From the NCBI RefSeq assembly GCF_000349725.1, contig NZ_KB714693.1, positions 279,770-343,769 of the forward strand: a stretch of DNA of 64,000 nt. Direction: 5' to 3'. The DNA is from Ligilactobacillus pobuzihii E100301 = KCTC 13174. Its GTDB lineage: Bacteria > Bacillota > Bacilli > Lactobacillales > Lactobacillaceae. Position numbers and translations under genes: made by a program. Shown here piece after piece: positions 32,547 to 41,516 of the stretch; the first letter of the stretch is position 1; each line of letters begins with the position of its first letter. The notes below the pieces were generated by a model. The model ran no database searches. It saw nothing but the letters and a program-made list of their open reading frames with translations, and was not told where the DNA came from.

Positions 32547-33389
32547 ATGTTATATCAGGCAATAGTTATCTCTTTAGTCGTTTTCTTAACAGTTGGCGGC
32601 CAAGAGCTATTAGGTTTTACCCAGCTTGGACGGCCGATCGTGATCGGACCTTTGGTGGGGTTATTACTAGGAGATGTTCAGACCGGACTTTTGTTAGGTG
32701 CATCTCTTGAAACGATCTTTATGGGTGTTGTCAATATCGGTGGCGCGATGGCTGCTGAACCTGGTCTGGCTAGCGCTTTAGCTGTTACATTTGCTATCAA
32801 TATGGGCGGCGGCTTAGGAGTTGCCTTACCGATCGCCATTCCTTTAGGTATTATTGGTGTCGAAGTTAAAACACTGATCTATGTTTTAGTAGTTGGACCT
32901 TTCGCAGGAGTTTTTGATCGTTTAGCTGCTAATGGGCAGCAAAAGAAATATACTGGATTGCATTTTGGATTGTGGACTTTACAGTGGTTCTTATATTCAT
33001 TGATCCCATTTTTTGCTATTTTAGTTGGTTCAAAAGCAACACAAAATGCAACCAACATGATCCCAGATACCATAATCAATGGTTTATCTGTTGCGGGTAA
33101 TCTATTACCAGCAGTCGGGATGGCAATGTTGATGAAAATATTGTGGGAGAACAATATTTCTGTTTACTATTTCTTAGGTTTCTTGATCGTTGCTTATTTC
33201 AAGGTCCCGCTGATCGCAGTTGCTGTTATGGCAATCGTGATTGGTGTGGTTTCAGCACAAAATGACTTCAGAATGCATAAAATTGAAAAGAAAGCTGAAG
33301 AACGTGCAGCTGTGGTCACGACAGGATCGTCGACTAGTGGCGAAGCTGAAAGTAACGATGAACAGGAAAACGATGATTTCTTTAGTTAG
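32547..33389 (+). CDS. PTS mannose/sorbose-class EIIC
   Basis: 280 residues with multiple helices; the start GGQELLGFTQLGRPIV and GLLLGDVQTGLLLGASLE are family signatures. Part of the sugar channel with EIID. TTAGGAGGT precedes ATG by 7 bases. Acidic tail ending DDFFS. Confidence 0.93.
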   Translation: MLYQAIVISLVVFLTVGGQELLGFTQLGRPIVIGPLVGLLLGDVQTGLLLGASLETIFMGVVNIGGAMAAEPGLASALAVTFAINMGGGLGVALPIAIPLGIIGVEVKTLIYVLVVGPFAGVFDRLAANGQQKKYTGLHFGLWTLQWFLYSLIPFFAILVGSKATQNATNMIPDTIINGLSVAGNLLPAVGMAMLMKILWENNISVYYFLGFLIVAYFKVPLIAVAVMAIVIGVVSAQNDFRMHKIEKKAEERAAVVTTGSSTSGEAESNDEQENDDFFS

Positions 33390-33433
33390 TGGTGAAGTTT
33401 AGAAATTATCGACTTTAAGGAGGATCTAATATA

Positions 33434-34258
33434 ATGGCTGACAAAAAAGAATTAACAGCAAGAGAGAAAAAACTTTTACGTCAAATGTATTGGCGTTCAT
33501 TCACACTTTATTCAGCAGTTACACCTGCTAAGCAGGGCGCTTCTGGTTTCGAATATACGATGATGCCTTTCATTAACGAATTTTATGATGATGAAGAAGA
33601 AAAGAAACAAGCTATGGTACGACACAACTCGTACTTTAACAGTAACTTAGCCTTAGTTCCGTTTATTATGGGTGTTACTGCTTCGATGGAAAAAGAAAAT
33701 TCAGAGACTGAAGATTTCAACACTGATTCGATCAATGCTATCAAAACTAGTTTGATGGGGCCATTAGCTGGTATCGGTGACTCAGTTTTCTGGGGTGTTT
33801 TAAAAGCAATTGCCGCAGGTGTTGCAATTGGTCTTGCCAAATCAGGAAATATTTTAGCTCCGATCGTATTTCTATTGATCTTTAACGTACCAGTGCAGTT
33901 GATCCGTTGGTATAGTGGAAAAATGGGTTATACTCTGGGGTCAACTTATATTTCTCAATTATATGAGAATGGTTTGATCAATATTTTGACAAAAGCTGCA
34001 AGTACGATCGGTTTAATGATGGTCGGTGCCATGACCAGCCAAATGGTGAAACTTGATATCAAGTGGAACATGGTCGTTGCTGGTAAAAAAGTTTTAGAAA
34101 CACAGAATGTTTTGGATCAAATTTTTAAGGGTTTATTACCTTTATTGATCACTTTGGGTTGTTTTTACTTAATCAAGAAAAAGAACGTTTCACTAAATAC
34201 ACTAATTTTTGGAATTATTATTATTTCCGTGTTGGCATCTTTGGCAGGCATCGTTTAA
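33434..34258 (+). CDS. PTS mannose-class EIID
   Basis: 274 residues. FINEFYDDEEEKKQAM, HNSYFNSN and MGPLAGIGDSVFWG are characteristic EIID motifs. Membrane partner of EIIC. AAGGAGGATC lies before ATG. Confidence 0.93.
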   Translation: MADKKELTAREKKLLRQMYWRSFTLYSAVTPAKQGASGFEYTMMPFINEFYDDEEEKKQAMVRHNSYFNSNLALVPFIMGVTASMEKENSETEDFNTDSINAIKTSLMGPLAGIGDSVFWGVLKAIAAGVAIGLAKSGNILAPIVFLLIFNVPVQLIRWYSGKMGYTLGSTYISQLYENGLINILTKAASTIGLMMVGAMTSQMVKLDIKWNMVVAGKKVLETQNVLDQIFKGLLPLLITLGCFYLIKKKNVSLNTLIFGIIIISVLASLAGIV

Positions 34259-34310
34259 GCAATAATTTTTAAAGTAAACGTGAGTGTTTTTATTGGGAAC
34301 GGAGGAAATT

Positions 34311-35996
34311 ATGAATTCAGAATGGTGGAAAAATGCGGTCATTTACCAAGTTTATCCGAAAAGTTTTAATGACAGTAACAATGATGGTTATGGTGACATT
34401 AACGGTATTATTGAAAAGTTGCCTTACATTAAATCATTAGGTGTTGATGCTATCTGGTTAAATCCGCTCTATGTATCGCCTCAAGTAGATAATGGTTATG
34501 ATATTGCTGATTATCGCGCAGTTGATCCACGTTTTGGGACCAATGAGGATCTTTATCGCTTGATCGATGAAGCGCATAAGTTAGATTTGAAGATAATCAT
34601 GGATCTTGTAGTGAATGGAACATCTGATCAGCATCGTTGGTTCAAAGAGAGTTGTAAGTCAAAAGATAATTATTTTAGTGACTTTTACATTTGGAAAGAT
34701 GCAAAGGCAGACGGTAGCGAACCTAATAATTGGGGTTCTAATTTTTCTGGATCAGCGTGGGAGTGGAACGACCAACGGCAACAATATTATTTACATTACT
34801 ACGCAAAAGAGCAACCTGATTTGAATTGGGAAAACCCACGTGTTCGTGAGGCAGTCTTTGACTTAATGCGCTTTTGGAAAGCAAAAGGGGTCGATGGTTG
34901 GCGTATGGACATCATTACCTCAATTTCTAAAAATCAGGAATTCCCTGATAATCCAGCTAAACATAATGAAAAGTATGTGGTGGCTAACCAGGATAATGGT
35001 CCACGGATGCATGAATTTATTCATGATATCAATCAGGAAGTCCTAGCACCATTTGACATGATGAGTGTGGGTGAAGCACCAGCTTCAAAAAGTATCGATG
35101 CTCGGCAGTTGGTTGACCCTAAACGTCAAGAACTAGATATGGTCTTTACTTTTCAACACATGCATATAGATCGTCAAGAAAATGGGGTCAATGGCCGCTG
35201 GGATACTCAGCCAGCTGATATTGTCTTGTTGAAGAGCATTTTAAGTGATTGGCAAAATGCTATGCGTGATCATGGTTGGAATGCTCTTTATTTTGAAAAT
35301 CATGATCGTGCACGAACTCCTTCCCGCTGGGGGAATGATCAAGAGTATCGGTATGAAAGTGCGACAGCTTTTGCGACTGTGTTGCATTGCTTACAAGGCA
35401 CACCGTTTATTTATCAGGGTGAAGAGATCGGAATGACTAACCCCGATTTTAAATTAGATGACTACGAAGACGTCGAATTACGGACTAACTACCGCCAGTA
35501 TGTTGAAGAACAACAAACACTTTCACCAGAGGCTTTTTTGAAAGCTGCACATCAAATCAGCCGTGATAATGCACGGACTCCGATGCAATGGGATGATACG
35601 CTTAATGCAGGCTTTTCTGAATCTGAATCGTGGTTTAAAATCAATGAGCGTTATCCAGAAATTAACGTCGATAAAGATCAAAAAGCGCAGAAATCAGTCT
35701 CAAATTACTATCGTGACCTGATCAAGTTACGACACAATAATTTGATTTTACGCGATGGGACCTATGAACTAAAAAACGCTGCAGATCCTGATGTTTTTGC
35801 TTACGAAAGATGTTTAGGAGAACAGAAATGGACGGTTGTAGTTAACTTGAGTGATAAACGATTGAAACGCGCAAAATATTATACGCCCAACTTAGATTCT
35901 AAAGTCGTGATCTCGAACTATCATAAGACAAAAGCTAGTGACTCCGATGAAATTTTAGAACCATGGGAAGCCATTGTATTTGAAGATCAGATATAA
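34311..35996 (+). CDS. GH13 alpha-glucosidase (oligo-1,6-glucosidase group)
   Basis: 561 residues from ATG 34311, set by GGAGGAAATT; a start nine codons earlier lacks a ribosome site. WWKNAVIYQVYPKSFNDSN opens the GH13_31-type barrel. Nucleophile Asp in GWRMDII, acid/base Glu in SVGEAP, third Asp in ENHDRART. The residue after the nucleophile is Ile, near the Val linked with alpha-1,6 specificity rather than the Ala/Thr of alpha-1,4 enzymes. No signal peptide: intracellular. Last gene of the PTS operon, so it should act on the imported, possibly phosphorylated, sugar. Confidence 0.85.
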   Translation: MNSEWWKNAVIYQVYPKSFNDSNNDGYGDINGIIEKLPYIKSLGVDAIWLNPLYVSPQVDNGYDIADYRAVDPRFGTNEDLYRLIDEAHKLDLKIIMDLVVNGTSDQHRWFKESCKSKDNYFSDFYIWKDAKADGSEPNNWGSNFSGSAWEWNDQRQQYYLHYYAKEQPDLNWENPRVREAVFDLMRFWKAKGVDGWRMDIITSISKNQEFPDNPAKHNEKYVVANQDNGPRMHEFIHDINQEVLAPFDMMSVGEAPASKSIDARQLVDPKRQELDMVFTFQHMHIDRQENGVNGRWDTQPADIVLLKSILSDWQNAMRDHGWNALYFENHDRARTPSRWGNDQEYRYESATAFATVLHCLQGTPFIYQGEEIGMTNPDFKLDDYEDVELRTNYRQYVEEQQTLSPEAFLKAAHQISRDNARTPMQWDDTLNAGFSESESWFKINERYPEINVDKDQKAQKSVSNYYRDLIKLRHNNLILRDGTYELKNAADPDVFAYERCLGEQKWTVVVNLSDKRLKRAKYYTPNLDSKVVISNYHKTKASDSDEILEPWEAIVFEDQI

Positions 35997-36001
35997 TATT
36001 T

Positions 36002-36195
36002 AAAGCTGTTTTGAAGCTGATTTGTCACGGCGGTTCATATGTTGATTCCTAACAAAGCGAAGAACAATAATAAGGATCGTTGTTACAGTAAGGTTTCAGT
36101 CTTTTGGAACACGTTTAAGGGCCGTTGACTTAACCATTTAAGTGGTTAAGTTGATGGCCCTTTTAGTATCAACGGCTAGTTATGTCTCAACCTTT
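36002..36195 (+). repeat. Interspersed multi-hairpin element, subtype A
   Basis: Left part TGTTTTGAAGCTGATTTGTCACG, then GGGCCGTTGACTTAACC / GGTTAAGTTGATGGCCC hairpin (36119-36160), right end GGCTAGTTATGTCTCAACC. The extreme left end is lost. Follows the PTS operon and may terminate it. Confidence 0.75.
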
Positions 36196-36290
36196 TTTAT
36201 TATTAAATCGTAAGGTTTGAGTAAAAAGACAGATAGGTCTCATGATTCTTATAAATAGTTGCTACACCGGTATTACTATAAGGTTTGTTT

Positions 36291-36318
36291 TTGCTGATTC
36301 TTTCAGATAAAATATAAT
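36291..36318 (+). promoter_or_regulatory. Promoter of the Ig-like/coiled-coil gene
   Basis: TTGCTG (36291-36296), 16-bp spacer, TATAAT (36313-36318). Confidence 0.6.
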
Positions 36319-36376
36319 TTATAGGAAGAAAAAGGTCCGAGTAGGTTATTTTCCCGGATAATAGGGGTGTAAATCA

Positions 36377-37279
36377 ATGAAACCAGAGTTAATGATCTCT
36401 AAAGATGTAATCACTATTGATACTAAAACGGCTTTGAATGGTGAAGATGTCTTGCATTTGACTAGTGCTAAAGCAATCGACGACCGAACAGGGCAAGATA
36501 TATCGTCTAAGTTGTTGGTTAATATGACTAATGTCGACTTAGGACAAGCAGGAATGTATGATGCAACTATTTCGATTTTAGATGAAAATGGCAACCTGCA
36601 ACCATTACGCGAAATCGCAATTAAGATCGTAGAAAATACTGCAGACCAAAATGCGTATAGCCAACAGTCACAACGGAACATGCGTCGTCACTTCACTGAA
36701 CCAACACAGCTGCAACAACAGTCAAAGGTTCAGCAACAACCACAACAACGATCAATGCAAGGAGCTGAACAGACGGCTGACAATGGGCAACAAAAACCAC
36801 GTAAAAAGAAAAAGGGCTGCTTAAAGAAAATAATTTATTTGTTACTGGGTATCTTAGCGATTTATCTAGTTTGGACTGGGATCAGTTATCATCAGACACG
36901 ACAAGAAGTCGACGATCAAGGTAGTCAAATCGCTGAATTGCAGCGTAAAAATGATTCGTTAGGCGATCAATTAGATACTGCTAACACACAAATCAAAGAA
37001 TTACGTAAAAATTATAAAGCAACTAAAAATGCCGTCAAGAATTATAAAAAAGATGAAGACGGTTATCGCCAACAGTATGTGTCCCAGATGCAGCAGGTTT
37101 CGCAAAGTTTATCTTCACTGAAACAACAACTAGATAATCAGACCCAACAAAGCGGCTTTTTATATAATGTTTTGAATGGCCGCTTAGATAACTTACAAAC
37201 AACTGTTAATCAAATGATCAGTGCTCGATCGGCAGAACAAGCGCAAAATATTTTGGACAATTACAAATGGTATAAGTAG
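36377..37279 (+). CDS. Single-pass membrane protein with Ig-like and coiled-coil domains
   Basis: 300 residues. Residues about 1-95 look like a bacterial Ig/MucBP-like beta domain (LGQAGMYDATISILDENG). A Gln-rich linker and a Lys patch (RKKKKGCLKK) lead to one helix (about 155-175), then a long coiled coil to the end. The Lys patch on the N-side suggests the N-terminus is inside and the coiled coil outside, which is odd for an Ig-like domain. AGGGGTG precedes ATG. Function not known. Confidence 0.65.
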   Translation: MKPELMISKDVITIDTKTALNGEDVLHLTSAKAIDDRTGQDISSKLLVNMTNVDLGQAGMYDATISILDENGNLQPLREIAIKIVENTADQNAYSQQSQRNMRRHFTEPTQLQQQSKVQQQPQQRSMQGAEQTADNGQQKPRKKKKGCLKKIIYLLLGILAIYLVWTGISYHQTRQEVDDQGSQIAELQRKNDSLGDQLDTANTQIKELRKNYKATKNAVKNYKKDEDGYRQQYVSQMQQVSQSLSSLKQQLDNQTQQSGFLYNVLNGRLDNLQTTVNQMISARSAEQAQNILDNYKWYK

Positions 37280-37341
37280 TTGTAGCTAATTTGGATCTTT
37301 AAATGTGAGTACAAATAATTTCGCAGAAAGGTGACTAAATA

Positions 37342-38493
37342 ATGACAGTTAGAAAACATCAATATTTTTATACCTACGATACAGTGGGGAGCTTTTTACG
37401 CCCAGAAAAGTTGAAACAAGCGTATGGCCAAGTTGAAAGTGGAGAAATCAGTCCAGAAGAATTTACAGAGATCCAACATGACGCTACCAAAGAGCTGGTT
37501 AAAAAAGAAATAGCTCATGGTTTGCATGTAGTTTCTGATGGGGAATATAACCGTAAGAACTTTTTCATTGATTTCTTAGCTGGTTTAAAGGGAGTGAAAG
37601 TTGTTCCCAATGGATTTAAACTAAATTTTAGTGGTCAAGAATTAGTTGATGATGGTTTAAAATTAGTTGGGAAGATCGGATATAACCCAGAACACCGTTT
37701 TTTTACTGACTACGGTTTTTTACAAAGTATCATTCCAGCAGATGTTCAAGCTAAAGTGACGATTCCTGCTCCAACACCGTTGTTGTTTGAAGGAGAATTT
37801 TCTGTCATTAGTAATTATCGTGACTTTTATACCAGCCGCGAAGAATATTTGGCTGATATTTTGAAAGCCTATCAACAAACGGTGGCACATTTCTATGAAT
37901 TAGGTTTGCGTTACTTGCAGTTAGATGATCCATGGTTATTGGGTGTAACTTTACCGATTGCAGGTATGCAAGGTAATGAAAATGGTGAACGTGTTGAAAA
38001 ACTAGAAAATGAAATTGTTTCTGTGATCCAACAAATCATTGAAACGGCACCCGAGGATATGATCATAGCGACCCATATTTGTCGTGGAAATTTCCATTCT
38101 GCATCCCTAGGCGGTGGCACTTATGCTTCTATTACTAATGTTTTGCAACAATTACCCTATGATGCGTTTTTCATGGAATATGATGACATGCAAGCTGACG
38201 GTGATTTTGAGCCATTAGCGAAGATCCACCGGGCACAGCCGCAAGCAGTCTTTGTTTTAGGGTTAGTGACGACTAAATCTGCACAATTAGAAGCAAAACA
38301 AGATTTACAACATAAAATTTTGCAGGCGATGGATGTAGTACCATTGCATAATTTAAGCTTGTCACCACAATGTGGATTTGCTTCAACTAAAGAAGGCAAT
38401 GACTTAAATGAAAAGCAGCAATGGGACAAAATCGATTTGGTCGTGCAAACCGCACGAGATACGTGGAAAACAGACGCTTGTCGCTTTGATTGA
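37342..38493 (+). CDS. MetE C-terminal-like methyltransferase (YxjG/YxjH type)
   Basis: 383 residues, the size of the single-domain cobalamin-independent methionine synthase relatives. GSFLRPEKL at the start; zinc ligands present as His and Cys in THICRGN, Glu in FFMEYDD and Cys in SPQCGFAS. Likely transfers a methyl group to homocysteine or a related thiol; the donor is uncertain for this subgroup. No S-box or T-box is seen in the short gap upstream. AAAGGTGAC precedes the ATG. Confidence 0.85.
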   Translation: MTVRKHQYFYTYDTVGSFLRPEKLKQAYGQVESGEISPEEFTEIQHDATKELVKKEIAHGLHVVSDGEYNRKNFFIDFLAGLKGVKVVPNGFKLNFSGQELVDDGLKLVGKIGYNPEHRFFTDYGFLQSIIPADVQAKVTIPAPTPLLFEGEFSVISNYRDFYTSREEYLADILKAYQQTVAHFYELGLRYLQLDDPWLLGVTLPIAGMQGNENGERVEKLENEIVSVIQQIIETAPEDMIIATHICRGNFHSASLGGGTYASITNVLQQLPYDAFFMEYDDMQADGDFEPLAKIHRAQPQAVFVLGLVTTKSAQLEAKQDLQHKILQAMDVVPLHNLSLSPQCGFASTKEGNDLNEKQQWDKIDLVVQTARDTWKTDACRFD

Positions 38494-38520
38494 ACGTTTA
38501 GTTTCAAACTTTAATTATAT

Positions 38521-38553
38521 AAAAGCCGATCATTTTGTGTGGTCGGCTTTTTA
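38521..38553 (+). terminator. Terminator of the MetE-like gene
   Basis: AAAAGCCGATCA / TGGTCGGCTTTT hairpin with T run. Confidence 0.9.
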
Positions 38554-38654
38554 GTATGCACAGTTTTTGTATTTTTTAACGCAAAAATATTGATTAGTGG
38601 TAGAATAAAAGCAGTGATAGAAAACAAAAAGAATATATATTTGGAGTGATCTAT

Positions 38655-38996
38655 TTGGCTAAGTTTAGCGATTATTATCATAAGATCCCCGCGACGTTCG
38701 CCATCGTTAGCATGTTTGAGTTCGTGCTGTCGTTGGCGCTCATGATATATTTGCCGCGGGAGATTCCCATACAAATGACTTTGAATGCACTAAGTTTATA
38801 TGGACAACCAAAATTTTTAGTGTTTGTCTTCCCGGTACTTACGCTTTTGTTGTCATGGCTAGGTAATGATGAGAAGATCGGGAAAATTCAGTCGCCATTA
38901 AAAGCGATGACTTGTGGTGGTTTACTGAGTTTGGTTCAACTGATCTTGACTATTGAGGCAGCGGTTTTCTACTTCGCAGTCTTTAATGTTATATAA
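38655..38996 (+). CDS. DUF1648-like small membrane protein
   Basis: 113 residues from TTG 38655, which has TTGGAG eight bases before it; a GTG at 38646 overlaps that site. Three or four helices; YLPREIPIQM followed by YGQPKF fits the PxxIPxH...G.p.k pattern of DUF1648 (the N-terminal part of SdpI-type immunity proteins). Function unknown; partners of immunity or signalling proteins in other species. Confidence 0.6.
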   Translation: MAKFSDYYHKIPATFAIVSMFEFVLSLALMIYLPREIPIQMTLNALSLYGQPKFLVFVFPVLTLLLSWLGNDEKIGKIQSPLKAMTCGGLLSLVQLILTIEAAVFYFAVFNVI

Positions 38997-39059
38997 TTGA
39001 ATATTTATTTGTCGTGGTGACTTCTGCATAAGGCAGAGGTCTTTTTTGTATCTAAAATT

Positions 39060-39091
39060 AGGATCGCACAGCTAATTTTGTCCCAGTCCTA
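39060..39091 (+). repeat. Right-end fragment of the interspersed element
   Basis: AGGATCGCACAGCTAATTTTGTCCCAG corresponds to the right end of subtype A only. Confidence 0.65.
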
Positions 39092-39164
39092 AAAAGTTTA
39101 GACCCGCGTTTTTAGAAGCTCGTTACTTTAGTGACGAAGTAAATCATATCTTTAAACTTATAAA

Positions 39165-39208
39165 TTTACAAATAGGGTTATTTTGAGATATAATATCAAT
39201 ATGATATC
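39165..39208 (+). promoter_or_regulatory. Promoter with overlapping operator-like repeat
   Basis: TTTACA (39165-39170), 18-bp spacer, TATAAT (39189-39194). The imperfect palindrome 39187-39208 (half-sites GATATAATATC and AATATGATATC) covers the -10 and start point. Size and place suit autoregulation by the RHH protein encoded next. Confidence 0.6.
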
Positions 39209-39234
39209 AAATAGATGGTAGGAAGGTGAAAACC

Positions 39235-39576
39235 TTGTCGACAAAAATGACGACCATTCGATTTCCAGAAGATGTATATGAAAAATTAAAAGAACAAGCT
39301 GCAGCAAAGCATATTAGTATTAATCAAATGGTTGTCGAAAGTGTAGAACAGTTATTAGAAGATTCACAGACGAATAGTTCGACAATGGAAAGTCGTTTGA
39401 TCTTAAATCAAGTAGTAGCTCCAGATAAAATTTTTGCAGATAGTGGGCTAGTTTTAGTTAATGGGATCTATTATCGTTATTTAACTAGTGATAACCAATC
39501 TATTAAATCCGATACTGCATATTTAATAATTGAGGCTACTGGAAATATTTTAACGATCAAGCCAATTCAGAAATGA
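39235..39576 (+). CDS. Ribbon-helix-helix protein fused to an NfeD-like OB domain
   Basis: 113 residues from TTG 39235, placed by AGGAAGG; GTG 39226 lies inside that site. Residues about 4-48 are an Arc/CopG-type RHH (MTTIRFPEDVYEKL, then SINQMVVESVEQLL). Residues about 70-112 read SGLVLVNGIYYRYL, then TAYLIIEATGN, then LTIKPI: this matches the pattern of the NfeD C-terminal OB fold (SGxVxINGE.., xVxVVEVEGNxLxVRPL). NfeD OB domains partner SPFH proteins, and an SPFH gene follows 9 bases on. The RHH call is firm; the OB call is by pattern only and needs a profile search. Confidence 0.7.
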   Translation: MSTKMTTIRFPEDVYEKLKEQAAAKHISINQMVVESVEQLLEDSQTNSSTMESRLILNQVVAPDKIFADSGLVLVNGIYYRYLTSDNQSIKSDTAYLIIEATGNILTIKPIQK

Positions 39577-39585
39577 GGTAAGGAT

Positions 39586-40455
39586 ATGCCATTTGGAATA
39601 AAAATAGTGCCCCAAAATTGTCAGGGGCTAGTAGAAATGTTTGGAAAATATAAGCATACAGTGGAATCAGGATTACATTTTTATATTCCGTTTGTTCAAG
39701 GGATCCGGACAGTTAGTTTAGCAATGCAACCGATCGAATTACCGCATTATTCGATCATTACAAAGGATAATGCAGAGGTATCGACCTCAGTCACTTTGAA
39801 CTATCATGTGACTGATTCAATGAAGTATGAATATAATAATACAGACTCAGTTGAATCGATGGCTCAGTTAGTGCGGGGGCATTTACGTGATATTATTGGT
39901 CGTATGGAACTAAATGACGCTTTAGGGTCAACAGCACGGATCAATGCTGATCTAGCAAGCGCAATCGGGGACTTAACTAATACTTATGGTATCAATGTTG
40001 ACCGGATCAATATCGACGAACTATTGCCATCAGATGAGATCCAGCGTGCGATGGATAAACAGTTGACCGCTGACCGTGAACGGATCGCAGCTATCGCACA
40101 GGCTCAAGGTGAAGCGGAATCGATCCGTTTAACAAATGAAGCGCAAAATAATGCACTGATGGCAACTGCTAGTGCCCAAGCACAAGCTACTAAGACACGG
40201 GCAGATGCTGAAAGATACCGGATCGACACAGTTCAAGCTGGTTTAAGTAATACCGACCAGCGTTATTTCAAGAACCAGTCGATCGCAGCATATAGTGACT
40301 TGGCTAAATCACAAGCTAACATGGTAGTCGTACCAAATGATGACAACAGTAATTTTGGGCAAACTTCAGTTCTAGCTCAAGCAATCAAAGGTAAAAATAC
40401 TGTTAATGAATCTGATGACCCAAAGAAAACAGATCAGGGAGATCAAGCGCAATAG
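39586..40455 (+). CDS. SPFH/Band 7 (stomatin-like) protein without membrane segment
   Basis: 289 residues. IKIVPQNCQGLVEMFGKY and GLHFYIPF begin the SPFH domain directly at the N-terminus; usual slipins have a membrane helix before this. A helical Ala/Gln/Glu region (about 150-225, AQAQGEAESIRLTNEAQ) follows, as in flotillin/stomatin oligomers, then a polar tail. Such proteins form ring-like membrane scaffolds. AAATGAGGTAAGGAT gives a ribosome site. The OB-like partner domain is in the gene before it and a membrane anchor candidate in the gene after. Confidence 0.88.
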   Translation: MPFGIKIVPQNCQGLVEMFGKYKHTVESGLHFYIPFVQGIRTVSLAMQPIELPHYSIITKDNAEVSTSVTLNYHVTDSMKYEYNNTDSVESMAQLVRGHLRDIIGRMELNDALGSTARINADLASAIGDLTNTYGINVDRINIDELLPSDEIQRAMDKQLTADRERIAAIAQAQGEAESIRLTNEAQNNALMATASAQAQATKTRADAERYRIDTVQAGLSNTDQRYFKNQSIAAYSDLAKSQANMVVVPNDDNSNFGQTSVLAQAIKGKNTVNESDDPKKTDQGDQAQ

Positions 40456-40498
40456 GAAATCACTTTGAAAACTTGTACAAAGCAAGGGAGTCGATGAG

Positions 40499-41050
40499 AT
40501 GAGCGTAATTAGCATAATTTTTTTGTTGTTATTAATATTTGTGATTTTTATCGCTATCATTTGGCTAGCCCAAAAAGTTAGCAAGACTTTTGTAAATTGG
40601 AGTTCTCCTGCGAATACTAGTCCTAAGGAAACAAAAACAAGTGAAAAAATCAGGGGAGAGCCAAGTACTAATAACCTGGCAGGCAAAATGGTGCGCCAAC
40701 AAAATCGAAAAAGTCAACGTCAACGGAACAAAGCAGTTCCAACTGAGGCTAATGAAAGTGGAGTACAGTATACGCCGGATGGGCCAATTTTCCATGCTAG
40801 ACATTATCGGAGTTCTCATATTACAGATAACTTAGTTAATGAACCGCATAGTTATCAGACCAATAATGGAACATATGGTAAAGAGTCAGCCGCGCGTTAC
40901 CGTACTAAACAAAATGCAAAAAAACGGACGCAAAATAGGCAAAGTCAAAGTAAAGGTAAAAAGATGATGGATTCGATCGCTGATTCATATTCGCAAAGCA
41001 TGCAATATTCAGAGGGTTACCAGCAGGCTCTTAAACGAAGTAAAAAATAG
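40499..41050 (+). CDS. Single-pass membrane protein with disordered basic tail
   Basis: 183 residues. One strong N-terminal helix (about 4-26, SIIFLLLLIFVIFIAIIW) without Lys before it or a cleavage site, then about 155 polar residues rich in K, R, Q, S and N, probably disordered and basic, perhaps nucleic-acid or protein binding. Third gene of the RHH/SPFH operon, 43 bases downstream, AAGGGAG upstream. Not a known family; it may anchor the helix-less SPFH protein. Confidence 0.65.
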   Translation: MSVISIIFLLLLIFVIFIAIIWLAQKVSKTFVNWSSPANTSPKETKTSEKIRGEPSTNNLAGKMVRQQNRKSQRQRNKAVPTEANESGVQYTPDGPIFHARHYRSSHITDNLVNEPHSYQTNNGTYGKESAARYRTKQNAKKRTQNRQSQSKGKKMMDSIADSYSQSMQYSEGYQQALKRSKK

Positions 41051-41054
41051 CAAT

Positions 41055-41102
41055 AAAAAAGCTCTAGTTGTCATACTCATTGAGTAAGCAACTAGAGCTT
41101 TT
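41055..41102. terminator. Bidirectional terminator
   Basis: AAAAAAGCTCTAGTTG (41055-41070) pairs with CAACTAGAGCTTTT (41089-41102); serves the RHH/SPFH operon and the convergent lipoprotein gene. Confidence 0.92.
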
Positions 41103-41105
41103 GGT

Positions 41106-41501
41106 TTAGTCAGTTTCGTCTTTACCGATCGGAACCAACTTGGCTTCACCATAGTAGTGTTTGGCTAGCTTATTTGTGGGTTTTAATTTGTAAGATTTAT
41201 TGGACTTTTTGATCTCAAAATTTTTAGTTGGTGCACGATGGGAAACCCCGCTTTTGTCTCCCATAATAAATTGAGTCGATCCGTCTTTTTTTTTCTTGAG
41301 CTTATAGCCGTAGGTTTTACTGTTGTCATTTTTAACAAACGTGACATGTTTACTATTAAATCGAACGGTGGATGCTGGAGAATCCACTTGTTGCGCGGTA
41401 AATTCCCACTTTTGGCTCTCTAGATCTTTTGAAATTGAATTGCTGCAGCCAGCTAAATTAACTACAAACACTAACATGACAAAAATTTTTAGATAAACCA
41501 A
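41106..41501 (-). CDS. Lipoprotein of unknown function
   Basis: 131 residues, TTG start with AAGGATG overlapping the stop region of the ATPase gene, so translation is probably coupled. Signal peptide with lipobox LAGC (Cys about 19). The mature part is small, basic and beta-rich (KWEFTAQQ, then FNSKHVTFV), like the short lipocalin-ish lactobacillus lipoproteins. Unknown function. Confidence 0.7.
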   Translation of the reverse strand: MVYLKIFVMLVFVVNLAGCSNSISKDLESQKWEFTAQQVDSPASTVRFNSKHVTFVKNDNSKTYGYKLKKKKDGSTQFIMGDKSGVSHRAPTKNFEIKKSNKSYKLKPTNKLAKHYYGEAKLVPIGKDETD

Positions 41502-41516
41502 GTCATCACATCCTTA

